A DNA stretch of 64,000 bases from Carnegiea gigantea. Taxonomy: Eukaryota > Streptophyta > Magnoliopsida > Caryophyllales > Cactaceae. Both the position numbers and the translations under genes were made by a program. The stretch is taken from assembly GCA_029747015.1 (NCBI GenBank), contig JAKOGI010000120.1, forward strand, positions 641,001 through 705,000, given 5' to 3'. Position 1 is the stretch's first letter, and every line of letters starts with the position of its first letter. Below are positions 24,334 to 36,521 of the stretch, piece by piece. A model generated the notes under the pieces. It was not told where the DNA came from. It saw nothing but the letters and a program-made list of their open reading frames with translations, and did not search any database.

Positions 24334-25500
24334 ATTTTTTGTGGTCATGATGGTTTTTTTTTTTTTTTTTGGTGCCTCTTTGGTGAGGGAACTAACATGA
24401 ATATGGACAACATATGAAAATCATAAAATGATTTATCCTTTACGAAAGGCCTTAGGATATAAAATATTTATACATATTAGTTTTTTACCCATGAGTTGCA
24501 CGATGTCTATCACTTCTCGGTTGATAAGTATCAGTATCTTGTTGTATAGTTGTTGTTGGTGCTATATTATACTGAGTTCTATGGACTTGATGATAGCACC
24601 TCTTTCCTGACTTTATTTTCTATAAAATTACCTTAATTATATATACCTGAATTTTTGATGTGTAATCTATTTTTTTAAATCTTTTAGTCAATATTTTTTT
24701 AGGGGGGTTAAAATATTATGTGGTTTGTCGCAAAGTGAATTTTTTTTTTTTTTTTGCTTTTACATTTAAAAGGATCACAAGTATGTGAAATGACCATATT
24801 GACAATGGGAGCAAAGGAGTAAAAAGGAGCCATAGTATTTTCAGTATTTTAATATTATCTTTCTTAAACTTTGGCTTTATCTTAAAAAAATGCATCATAT
24901 GATAATGTGAAATGTAATATGTAAAAAGTGGTTCTAATATGAAGTATTCATATGGTAATGTAACGTGTGATACTTACAGGTGAGGATGAATTGCGGAGAC
25001 ACATAACTTTATTGTTTGGTACATAAGGCAAACATTTAGACTCATGACATTATCTTAATTATATATTGTAATCTTATTTGACAGGATCAAATTTAAGTAG
25101 GAATTTTAAATTGTATATATTTTCTTTTCATTAAGGTACCTTTTCATTTGACCATTGTAGAATATCCTCTACATACTTGCAAGACGACCCTTGTAGTAGT
25201 TGACCAACTGATGATTAAAACGGTTCTAATTTTAGATTGTATAACATTTATTTTTATTAGTTTAAACCTATAATTTTTTTGATATACACATTATTGAAAA
25301 ATTCATAACAATACAAAGTAAGTAATATATATAATTGAATTGGAGCTTATACTTAAAAATACAAAAAATAAGTTAATTGACAATTCTAAAATTAAAAGAT
25401 AAAAGTATCATAGGAAATACCTTAACTAAAAGGTACGTCCCCCCCCAAGAGATTTCTATTAGTTTAATTGTATTCATTATACATGCACTTACATAATATA
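24334..25500. other. Intergenic region, no gene seen
   Basis: AT-rich sequence with T homopolymers (24354-24370, 24740-24756). No supportable gene. Confidence 0.5.
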
Positions 25501-25562
25501 TCCATTGCATATTATGTCAATAGTGATGGTCTTGCATATGTCCATTGCATATTATGTCAATA
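25501..25562. repeat. 40-bp tandem duplication at a SINE target site
   Basis: TCCATTGCATATTATGTCAA begins at 25501 and again at 25541, so a 40-bp unit is partly duplicated. The second copy served as target for the adjacent SINE. Confidence 0.8.
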
Positions 25563-25658
25563 CAACAACAACAACTCCCAGTATGGCTCCCGCTTTCGTA
25601 GGGTCTGGGGAGATCCAGTTGTAGGCAACCTTACCCCTATCAGTATTCCTACCCATAG
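25563..25658 (-). mobile_element. SINE fragment with (TTG)n tail, 19-bp target duplication
   Basis: On the minus strand this reads GGGGTAAGGTTGCCTACAAC, then a CCCCAGACCCT core, a GCGGGAGCC core and a (TTG)4 tail. That is the 3' portion shared by Au/TS-type plant SINEs. The 19-bp direct repeat ATTGCATATTATGTCAATA flanks it exactly (25544-25562 and 25659-25677). At 96 bp it lacks the tRNA-like A and B boxes, so it is 5' truncated. Confidence 0.8.
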
Positions 25659-25677
25659 ATTGCATATTATGTCAATA

Positions 25678-26640
25678 ATTTGATTAATGATTCTCATGAT
25701 CAACAAAGTATGGAAAAATTGTTAGCAGCGGTAACAAAAAGATAGATAATTCTTTGACCTTAATCTTATATCTTTGGTGTATAATTATTTTAAAAAACCA
25801 ACAAAAGAAAAATGAAACAAATTTAAAAAGAAGAAAGAGACATTAGTAGCAGATGAAGAAATTTTAGTACAATTGGAATTTAGAAAAACTTTTAACGTTT
25901 TTTTTTTTTTTTTTTTTGAGGTGCGGGGGTATTACTAATTTATGAAGTCAGTTATAGTCCATCGTGAGAATGTAGACAGATTACTCTTATATATTAATTT
26001 GCCTATTAAATTTAAATTTAAACTCTCTAAAAGAACTAATTATACTATGTGATTTATGAGGGCATAACATAATCTCAAGTGAAATATAACTTCACTAAAT
26101 CACTGAAACGTTTTGTTAATATCATGAACGTAAGTTGTAAATGTTCAAGTAGTCGTAAGCAAAACCCACAATCACATTAAGGTCCTACTATATTTTATAT
26201 TATCTAAGTCCAATTATATCACATGCTTAAGCAATCAAGCTTTACAATATGTGAAATAAACAGTCTAATCAGCATTCGAGGGTCAAATCATGAAATATTC
26301 ACTCAAAAATAAATATATTTAAATTTATATGTCGAATACATACTTACATCAAAAATAATGTCCAACCCACTTCAATCTTTTTCTTGGGTAATATCTAAAT
26401 CATTTCTATGTTCTATATTTAAGTTTTTAAAGATAAAATTCAATTACTAATTAGTCATAACATATGGCATTAAATTAAATTAAATTAAAATTACATTGAT
26501 AACTTGCATCCATCTTAATTACTATATGTGATAGAAGACTTTTATGTTGCTATCATGCATGACATTCTTATCTCAAGTGGCACCGTGATGACATCTTATG
26601 CGGTATCTCACGTGTTGATCATATATGCATTGTATCTAAC

Positions 26641-26724
<84 letters not shown>

Positions 26725-28534
26725 ATATTTGTGAGTATAATTATGACTAAGGAAGCCAACATGTTCAAAAGATTTAGAAGTATATATGTACATTATCTTC
26801 TTCTAACATTAGTCAAGCTTGAACTTTCCTATACAACTCTTTTAATATGTTTGAGGTGTAGCATACCAAAACTTTTCTTTTGTGGGCTATACTTTCCAAA
26901 TCAAGGTAACTTCTTATGCCGATAAAAATTTGTCCAATCTAAATTTGTCCAACCCAAAAAAAATCTAATATGATCATAAATTTTTCATCCGAATTTTAAA
27001 TTCAGATAACATTTTTTTGCATTTATATTGCCCAAACTTGATTTTGACCCGAATGTGGACTTGTTTGAATTGTCTGACCTGAAAAAAAATCGGGAATTCG
27101 ATATTAATGTTTTGTTCGAATTTTGACATTGTCTGATTTATTCGACCTAAATTTTACTTAAACTTGAATTCTTGTCAGTGCTGGTAATTAACATGAGATT
27201 GTAATTTGATTTAAGATTTTATATTTTTTCATTGGATGTTTTATTTATGTTGACAACATATTTTCAAAACCACCCAAGGGCATGTTCTTTTGAACTTATA
27301 ATAAGTATTTACTGTTGAACGTTGCTGAATGAGTTTACACAATTAGGAACTAATTGTAATTAAGCATTAAAATATATTTATATGATTGTGTAACTACTGT
27401 ATACACAAAAAATGAGCACTTGTAAATACATATTCATTTATGTTGTGATACAATATGATCATTTTTCAAAAGACTTCTATTTTATATGTTATGGTTGTTG
27501 TAAAATTGAATTTTAAATGACTTTTTTAAATAATATGTATAAAATACAAATAATTTACGAATATGGGTTTAGTTTTTAGTTCCTAATATTGACACAATAA
27601 CTTCATGTATCCTTATCAATGGATTGTAAAATTAATTCAATTTTCAAAAAATTATATTTAAAAATACTTACAACTCACATTTATGGGTAGTTGTTAGTAA
27701 GTTAGAAGTCGACATTACTAGTAGATGCTACAATCATGGTGTGGTGTTGAGTTCCCTACAATAATATAATTTTTATTTATTAGTGGATAGTTAGGAGAAA
27801 AACAACATATGTTAATTTTTTTATCAATAAATGGGGAAAAATTAGATGTGAGACTATTTTGGATATAAAAGTTGGTATTAAAATGATTAATTCACAATTA
27901 GCAATATTTTTTTAAAAAAATTGTCTTTCTCAATGTTGATTACATTCTTAAAACAAGTATGAAATTTTTATATAACTTATGACAAATCTTTGTATTTATA
28001 TAATATAATAAGTCATCAAATAATTTACATTTATGAATATAATAGTATTAATTTTTTATATTATACTTAAAAGTGTGAAACATTATTTTGTTATATAATG
28101 TGAAAATCTTTTCAATTTTAAACAAATTTTACAATAATAATAAACCTATTTATAAGCCTAAGTATTGGGAAAGAATAAGTGACTTAGATTTAATCACAAT
28201 CTAATTAATTAAATATTTTTATAAGTATTGAATTGTGCTGAATTGTATTGAATGATGTTAAATTATGCTTAACTCACTAAATTGTGTTGAACTATGGTAA
28301 ATTACATTTTATGAGAGGAATGAAAAGGATTGGATTACAGAGTTGTTGTGTTTTTTTTTTTTTTGGCATGAGTGTTTTTTTTTTTTTTTTAAACGTTGAG
28401 TGGGAAGGAGTGAAAAGGGATGTGAAGTAAAATAAAGTGAGATTTTTCTAAAATCAGTGAGAATATATGGGAATTTATGATTTACCAACAAGAAGAACAT
28501 GCCTTGAAATCTCTTTGTGGTGATTGTTCGGGTA
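25678..28534. other. Intergenic region with (AT) microsatellite
   Basis: Very AT-rich DNA with no supportable gene. It holds the (AT)37 tract at 26646-26719 and a GGGCATGTTCTTTT terminus at 27279 of the family seen at 6291. A TTGAATTGTGC-type repeat tract lies near 28220-28300. Confidence 0.5.
26646..26719. repeat. (AT)37 microsatellite
   Basis: 74 uninterrupted bases of alternating A and T. Open frames of (IY)n across it are artefacts of the repeat. Confidence 0.95.
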
Positions 28535-28539
28535 ATTTT

Positions 28540-31500
28540 TGTAATAGCCCGACCCTAAATCATATTTATTTATTTAATTAAGTCATGTTATTCATTTTTC
28601 ACATTTATTTATCTCATTGGATCATCCCAGTTGAGAAAATTCATTTCGGGTCCCACTTTGCAATTCGAGTTTCATTTACCGGACAATTTCCAAAAAAATT
28701 GATAGTAGGCATCGGTATTTATGATTTAAAAGATTAAATTATTTTTTATGACATTACATTTAAATCTCGAGCTTTGGAAGACCAAAAAAAAATTTCAAGC
28801 GCACTTGATTTGAGCTAGTTTTCGAACCCGAGCCCATTTAAGGCCAATTTTGACCCACCAAGACTTGACTCTATTTATTTGCCTAATTACCCTTAATTAG
28901 GCCTAATTTTTACTTAGAAAAAGTAGCTTTTTGAGGATTAAATCTCAGCCAAATATTTATTTTGCCTAAGCTTCACTTGCACCAAGTAAACTCAAGTTGC
29001 TTTCTCTCTCTCTTCTTTTCTCCTCCTTCTCTCTACCCCATGGCCACCCCCAGCAGCAGTAGCCCAGCCCTTCTTTTGGTGATTTCCGGCCACTTTCTGG
29101 TCAACCTCTGGCGAAGGTTGCAATCTCCAAGTACCTTCCTCCACCGGCTATCATCTTCCACCCTCAAAATCACTAAATATCATCTCCGTCTCCACTTATT
29201 TCAAGCTCAAAGTAAGTGACTTCAATCTTGTTCTTTGAATTTTTGGTTTTTGCTTCTTGTTTTGATTATTTTGATGATGAATCATGTTGTTTTTATTAAA
29301 TTAAGAATCATCTTGGTGATGGATCATGTTGGAGTTGAAGTTAAGGTTAGGGTTTTATCTTAATCATGCTAGCCTCATGTTCAAGTGTTAGATTTTGATT
29401 GTTTTAAGTGAGATGTTGTGATCTTTGGCATTGGTAATGAATATTAAGATATTTATTCTGATTTATATAAATTAAATAGTGATTTTAGTGGGGATTTATG
29501 TCAAGAGAAGATTGCAATGTGGGCTGTTATGCTGTAAATAGACCCCAAAATAGGGGTGAGTTTGTGAATAAACTGATAATAATCGGTGCATGAGAAAATT
29601 GTGATTTTTGGTGTAGTGATATCTTGATGATTTAGCTTTCAATAGGCTCTAGAAGTACTCAATTTTGAGTTGTGTAGACAAAGTTATGATCGATTTACTC
29701 AAGACTACATAGAATACATTGAAACTGGGAGCAGGTTTGAACAGTAGACTTTACGGAAAAACTGGTATTGATTGAGTCATTGAAAAATTGTGATTTTTGG
29801 TCTACAGATAGATCAATGAGTTATCTTTCAAATGGCTTTCGAATTGCCTTAATCCGAGTTATGTGGAAAAAGTTATGGCCATTTTGCTACGACTGCGCAG
29901 ATTAAACTGAAATTGTGTACATCGGTGTTCTATCCTAAATTTAGGGACCTTACTATGTGAATCATGCTTTGTATCTTAAATAAAAGTTTTAATGGATATT
30001 ATGATCTTTTCATACTGGGGTTTTAAATCATATTTGGAGGTCGGGAGTAAAAGATATGGATTTTCTAATGCAGACCATCAAACGATATCATGAGTGAATA
30101 CAGAAACCGTGACATTTGGAAATATTTTCTGAAGTTTCTATATAACTATGGGTATTGCAAGGAAATTACAAAGTGTAGTAAGTTCAACCAGTTTGATTAT
30201 GTACAGAAGCTTACTTGGATTGAAAACTGAGGTTATTTGTTTGATTATGTACAGAAGCTTACTTGGATTGAAAACTGAGGTTATTTGAGCTTTTATGAAC
30301 CTCACAACACCCCTCATGGAATTGAACCTTCTATTATCTATTTCAGAGGCATTAATCATTCTATTATCCATTTCAGAAGCATCACACTTTTCATTATCCA
30401 TTTCAGAAATATCAAAAACTCATATTTTATTTATGTCAATTAAAATCTTTTCATTATCACCTCAACCATTTTCATTTGGTCTATTTTACTTCAATTTATT
30501 ATATTTCAAGTTCAATAATCCTAACTGATTTAAATCAGTTTATTTTGATTTAACTTGTCTTATATTGAATTAAAATCAGTTTATTATAGTAAAATGCACA
30601 ACTTATGTACCCCATTTCATTACTCCATTTCTGTTACATATACTTTTACTTACTCAATTATGCAAGTAAAGATCATTTACTGACTACACATACTTATAAT
30701 GATATTTATGAAACAGAATTGAGGCCTAATTATCGTTCTCTATTTTTGCATAAGTGTTATCAAGTCAGAATATATTTATCAAGTTAGATGACATTTTTAA
30801 AAACTCAAGGTACATGCATCGCCTGTTTCTTTAGAAATCAGAGTGTATTTATCAACGTTATCATGTTTTGGTAAGTACATCAATGAATCAGTTTGCACAG
30901 TGATTTATCAGTTAATTAGTGATCTCGTCAGTTATTAGTTACAAGGCATTGCCCTTCAGTTATCCGCGTGGCTTCAGGCCAGGTCCCCCAGTCGGCTTGG
31001 CAGGTGTACACATATCCATAGATCGTAACAATATCAACGGGTTCACTATCAGATAATAATTAGCAATACAGTTTTATATTCATCTTATTCCCTATTTTGA
31101 CCTTAAATGAATTGTAAAATGAGCCCAACTAGTGTTTCAATGATCATTTAACAATTCAGTGATGCATGTACTGAGCTTCAACTCACAGTTTGAAATGTTT
31201 TTCATGTTTTGTTTTAGGCAAATGCTCAGAGAATCGTCTTCATGCTAGTAAATCAGCGGAAGAGAATGAGTTGAGTAAGGGAATCTGGATGGATCAACAC
31301 TGATACAGTGTATGCATATTTTTAGAGTTGTATATTGAAATCTTCAGTGGATGGAGATGCAGATTACATGGTGAATTGTTTTTACTATTGTGTAAAAACC
31401 TTATATTGGTTAACAGTTGATTATATATGGATTGATCAGGTGTGCATGTGAATGATTGAAGCTATGCTTAACTGTGTTATTTATAGCATTCATGTTTCAA

Positions 31501-31615
31501 GCCTTGTTCTTTTGGGCGGTGGTAATGCCCCTATCATTGGATTTATCAGATTATAATTGAGTGATTTATTAAGGAGAACATAAACAGTGAAACATGTTTA
31601 ATTTGGGGCGTTATA
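28540..31615 (+). repeat. 5' LTR of the chromovirus-like element
   Basis: 3076 bp, starting TGTAATAGCCCGACCC and ending GGGGCGTTATA (TA instead of the usual CA). It differs from the right copy by substitutions and by a private 48-bp duplication. It contains a CT-rich leader at about 29000-29038, followed by a short open frame also present in the other LTR. Confidence 0.9.
30191..30286. repeat. 48-bp exact tandem duplication inside the 5' LTR
   Basis: GTTTGATTATGTACAGAAGC starts at 30191 and again at 30239, each beginning an identical 48-bp unit. The right LTR has the unit once (from about 38169), so the duplication arose after insertion. Confidence 0.9.
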
Positions 31616-31619
31616 GATT

Positions 31620-31637
31620 TGGTATTAAAGCCAGGTT
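31620..31637 (+). other. Primer-binding site, tRNA-iMet type
   Basis: TGGTATTAAAGCCAGGTT starts 4 bases after the left LTR. It matches the common plant site TGGTATCAGAGCC with two changes. Confidence 0.75.
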
Positions 31638-33735
31638 GAGATTTTCTTTATGGGATATGGATTATGGAGTTAAGATACTGAGAAAGTTGGTTAGTGAGGA
31701 ATAAAGATTATTATGATATCATTGGAGATTTGTGACAATAGTAATATCTGTTTATCTCTCACATATTCTACTCATATATTCTTCTTTGTCAGATAGATCC
31801 ATACAATATGTATATAGTTTGATCTCAAGCATTAGATTCGAGGGTGATTTTTAACAATAAGTTAAAGGTGTTCTAATGCATTTAGATATATATGGTCATA
31901 TGAGCCACCCATCTGATTGGTATGCCATTTCTGTAGCTTGAATTGTTTATTTTTGAGATGTAAACCCTCGTACTCCGGACGTGTAGCCCGTAGAGTTGTG
32001 GTCTCCGGCGTGTAGCCGTTGAGCTTGATTTAGTATCTTTTTATACTTCTATTCAATGCAGATGATGTGATGAACGACTTTAAGCCTGGGAATTGGCCCG
32101 TTTGCAGGCGAAACTCTGTCTATTTTGCCCCAGAAATTTTAGAATCATTAATACTCGTAGCCCTAGGATTGGGGGTTGTTACAAATGTGTTTTATGAAAG
32201 GCTCTTGACTCATTTTGAGGTTAAATGCATAGGGAACACCAAGTATGGGCAGAATATACAAGTTTAATCAACTTGATAGTTTTGATCATTGCACAAGGAT
32301 TGACTTTGAAGTAACTTTTGTCCATGATCAATATGACTTACGTAAGGGTTTCCTATCCTGAATTTAAGGTTAGGGAGATATTTTTCGTATGAAATAAGTT
32401 TTAAATGGATTGGAGGTCATTTGGTTATTCAAAACTACTGGACAAGTCAAAGTCTGCAAATTGTGTAGAATCCTAATGTACAAGGTCTGAGTTTAGTCCA
32501 CTTGCAGCCTATGCATTCCATCAGACAGAGATATTTTGGTTAGTCTATGTCAAAGTTTAGAAAGTAAGTTTTCCAATGACCCATATTACAGCACATTTGA
32601 AGACCAATGGTTAATGAAATCTTGTCGAGAAGTCTGATGGTACAGACTATTCCATATAAGAGAAACTAAGGACACATTAGCGAGACATTTTGCTTCAATC
32701 TATTGCAATTCAAGATTTGCTTAAATTGTCCAAACTTTTGCAAGCAGTTCATTGACTCCACCTCCATTCGTGAAGTAGACATTACTCTTGAAAATATTTC
32801 ACTGCACTTTCTGATGACATACTATCTACCATTATCCTTGTTGGATGATCAACTGTTGGATATGCCTCACTTAACCAGGGGCTTCATCTTTTTATCTTCA
32901 TGGCATCACCCCATCCAGTTGCATCATCATTCACTCTCATGTCATATCTTCATCAGTTCTGATTACTTTTTTCTGTTTTTAAGAGCTCAATTATTACTAG
33001 TAGCTGGATTATGATTGGATTGTACCCATGTCAATAGATGCTAATTTTGTAGCACGCTTGAATAGAAGGTAGATCTTAACTACGCTTTGTATAAAGGTTG
33101 GTTATTATCAAACTTGTGGAATCCATTGCTAAGGGAAACGTGATGTGTCTACCCATTTTGGTTTATTCAATCTAAGTTTCCTTCGGAAGATCACTTGCAT
33201 AAAGCTTAAGTTTGATAATCAAAATCTTTGCCATGAATTTGAATTACATCAGTGAGAAATTTTGATGGATTACTGCCCTTTGGAAAAACGTCTTCAGCTG
33301 ATTCATACTAAAGAACTCTAAAGTGGAAATTATGACCCAGTGGAACCTTAACAATGGATTCTAGAATGGAGAAAATTTTCATTGTAGTAGAGGTTCCAAG
33401 GGAAAAAAAGGTGAACATTGGAACATTTTATCTAACTAGTGAAACTGATATTTGATGAAACACTGTTAAGAATAGACCCTTAGGGCCTGACTTTACTTGG
33501 AGCAGAATTGCGGAAGAACTAACTACACCGCTCCAAATTGTCAAGTGGGAACTAACAAATGCACGTGGTGTGGTAGCCTAGAGCACCTCATCGCTGCCTG
33601 CTCCTGAACAGAAGGTTGTAGATAAAGGCTCTCACTTTCAAGGTCCACAACTGTAGGAAGGGCTTATGTGTTGAGCAAGAAGGATACTGCCACCTCTGGT
33701 GCGATAGTTACTGGAACTCTCCTTTAATTTCGAAG
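31638..33735 (+). other. Decayed leader and gag region of the chromovirus-like element
   Basis: This is where leader and gag should lie, but no gag domain can be read. There is a short degenerate tandem motif CTCCGGNCGTGTAGCC near 31970-32025. The frame at 32703-33014 has no recognisable domain. Confidence 0.45.
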
Positions 33736-36445
33736 CCATTTTGTGTATTGATTGATTTAGTTGCCACTCATTCATTTATATTCACATGATCTGACATGCA
33801 AGTGAACCTTGAGAATAAGAAGGTAGAAATCAATTATGGACTTAAGTTATCCAATGACTTTAGAGTTGAGTGTTCTATCTCTCATAAATTTGTTTCAATT
33901 ATTATTAGTGGGATAGTATTCCCTGGAGTTCTGATTCATTTTGACTCATCAGACTTTGATATCATTTTGAAAATGATCTGGTTATGTACTTATGGGGTTA
34001 AGATAGGTTGTGAGGACCCTAAGGTTATTTCAAGAGAAGAACAAGAGAGAGAAATATGTTTCATAATCAAAGAGAGCAAAAACCTTATCCTTTAAATTCT
34101 GTTATGCAAACAAGTGAGCTCTTATGTCAAGGATATAGTGTGTATTGGTGTTATGCTATTAACATTCAACCTAAGGAAGAAAAACCAGAAGACATCCCTA
34201 TAGTTAGTGGATTCAGAGATGTTTTCCTGAAGAATTACCAGGAGTACTCCGCAAAGAGAAATTGATTACGAGATTGAATTAATCCCTGATGCTCAATCTA
34301 TCTCCAAAGCCCTATATCGTATGGCACCAACAGGGCTTAGAAAACTGAAGATTCAGTTAGATGAGCTATTACAGAAAGTATTTATCAGACCATCCAAATG
34401 TTCTTCAATGAGATACCTAGTTCTATTTGTAAAGAAAAATAATGGAACCTTGAGGTTATGTATTGATTTCAGGGAGCAGAACAAGATCACCATCAAAATC
34501 ACATACCCATCGCCCCAAGTAGATGACTTATTTGATCAACTGCAAGAAGCAGAAGTCTGATCTCAGATTGATTTGAGGTCAGGGTACCATCAACTTAGCA
34601 TTATATCTGAATACATTACCAAAATCACACTATGGACCATGTGTGGATCATGATGAATTCAATGTGATGCCTTTTGGCCTAATCAATAGCCCCGCGGCCT
34701 TTATGGATCTTATGAATAGAGTTTTAAACCATATCTAGACAAGTTGTGGTGGCGTATGTGAAAGATGTCTTAAAATACTCTAAGGACAGTGATGAGTATA
34801 CTATTTATTTGAGGACAGTGTTATAGACCTTGAAGGAATATCAATTATATAGCAAATACAAGAAGCATGAGTATTGTTAGAAGCAATGGTATGTTTGGAA
34901 CATATGGTTTCAAAGGAAGAGATTAAGGTTGATTTGCAAAAGGTGAAAGCAGTTACAAGGTACCTAACACCCACCAATGCACTGAGACTAGAAACTTTTG
35001 AGTTTAGTATATATTATCAAGCTTCGAGAAGGATTTGTCAAATATTATCCTCCCTGATCAATTTGTTAAAGAAAGCTATAAAGTTAGCAAGAACTTAAAC
35101 TGATGGCTTATGCCTCCTAACAACTCAAGCCTTATGAGAAGGATTATCTTACCCATGATTTGAAGTTAGCAGTTGTAGCTTTTGCATGAAAAAATAAATT
35201 GGGAGACATTACTTATATGGGATACCATGTAGATTTACACTGATCATCAAAGTTTGAAGTATATCTTCACTCAGAAGAAGCTCAATTTACATGAAACATT
35301 AGTTGTGGCTGATCCAATATTAACCAAGAAAGGAAAAATATTGTGGCATATGCCCTGAATAGGAAGGTATAACATACCTTGAACACTGTAGTAACTACTC
35401 AATTGAATCTCTTGAGAGAACTGGACTTAGCCATTCAATTAATGTCGCACAAAAAGGCGAATGTTCAATTACTGGCACTTACCTTACAGTCCTCCCTAAT
35501 GGAGGGAACTCAAGTGAATTAAGATAGTGATCCTGAGTTCCAAAGAGTAAAGCGAAATCTTGAGAAAGGGATTCAATTTCAAGGGATTTTGTCATGAGAT
35601 TCTCTCAGATACAGTGCCTGATAGAGATCAGAGATTTCAAGCCTGTTTTGGCAAGCACTTCAAAGAGCCTTTGAAACTAGATTGAATTTCGACAGTTCTT
35701 ATCATCCTGAAACGGATGGGCAAGCATCTAAAAATATCAATGGATCCAACTCTTCTGCGTTGGAGTCTGTAGTATTTCATAACCTACGATCAACATGTAC
35801 ATTTGAAGAAAGTACGGAACTTCCAGTGGTCAACGTTGTGATAGCACTAGCAGAAAATCCCACATGAAACATCAGGATAAAATGATGGCAGACAGTGACA
35901 ATAAAATCATCTTTTGAGTCACGAAGATCTTCTTCAGCATTCAATAAGGCGGCTTATCTCAGAAGACTCTTGAAAGCATACCATTGGAACCAACAGAAAA
36001 GCTATGTCGATAAAAGAAGGAGATTCCTGGAATTTCTGATATATGATAAATTTTTCAGAACGTCTCACCAACTACAGGTATAAGGAGGTTGCACTCCTAA
36101 ATTGAGGCCAAGATCTTTTAGACCATATCAGTTCATTGAAATGTCGAATTCCATAACTTGTCTACTAGATCTGCCTGTATAACTCAAACATGTGCATAAC
36201 ATATTATGTGTTCCTTACCTTACAACTCAGATAGTACATTTCAGATCCTGACCATGCTGTCATAATCAAATCTATTGCAGTCATTAAGGATCTTGTATTT
36301 CAAGAGCATCCAATTTAGATATTGAATCACAGGATTAAGTAGTTAAGTATCCAGCAGATACCTTAAATCAAATTGCTTTGGACAAATCATATCTCCTCAG
36401 AAACTACTTGAAAAATTATGGATCAAGTGAAAGTCATGTACCCAT
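33736..36445 (+). pseudogene. Broken pol region (protease, RT, RNase H, integrase, chromodomain remnants)
   Basis: Pieces appear in order but in shifting frames with many stops. A protease-like IDLVATHSFIF lies at about 33750-33785; its catalytic D-S/T-G has become D-L-V. A reverse-transcriptase segment at 34321-34560 holds [17 protein letters not shown]. The polymerase YVDD box is altered to YVKD near 34750. RNase H-like YTDHQSLKYIF lies near 35238, integrase-like SYHPETDGQAS near 35700, KSYVDKRRRFLEF near 36000, and a chromodomain-like tail near 36290-36440. All three enzymes are disabled. The clade assignment is inference from LTR length and the tail. Confidence 0.8.
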
Positions 36446-36489
36446 ATTTATTTAGGATAACTTTGCATCTGTTGGCAAAGTTCTTAAGT

Positions 36490-36521
36490 TTCGAGGACGA
36501 AACTCTTTAAGGGGGGAAGGC
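36490..36521 (+). other. Polypurine tract before the 3' LTR
   Basis: TTCGAGGACGAAACTC is followed by AAGGGGGGAAGGC directly against the right LTR, the usual arrangement at the 3' end of plant Ty3/gypsy elements. Confidence 0.8.

Noticed and set aside
26528..26793. Frames with long (IY)n stretches
   Set aside because: They are translations of the (AT)37 microsatellite.
32703..33014. 103-codon frame inside the chromovirus-like element
   Set aside because: It falls in the decayed gag region, without a gag or knuckle signature.
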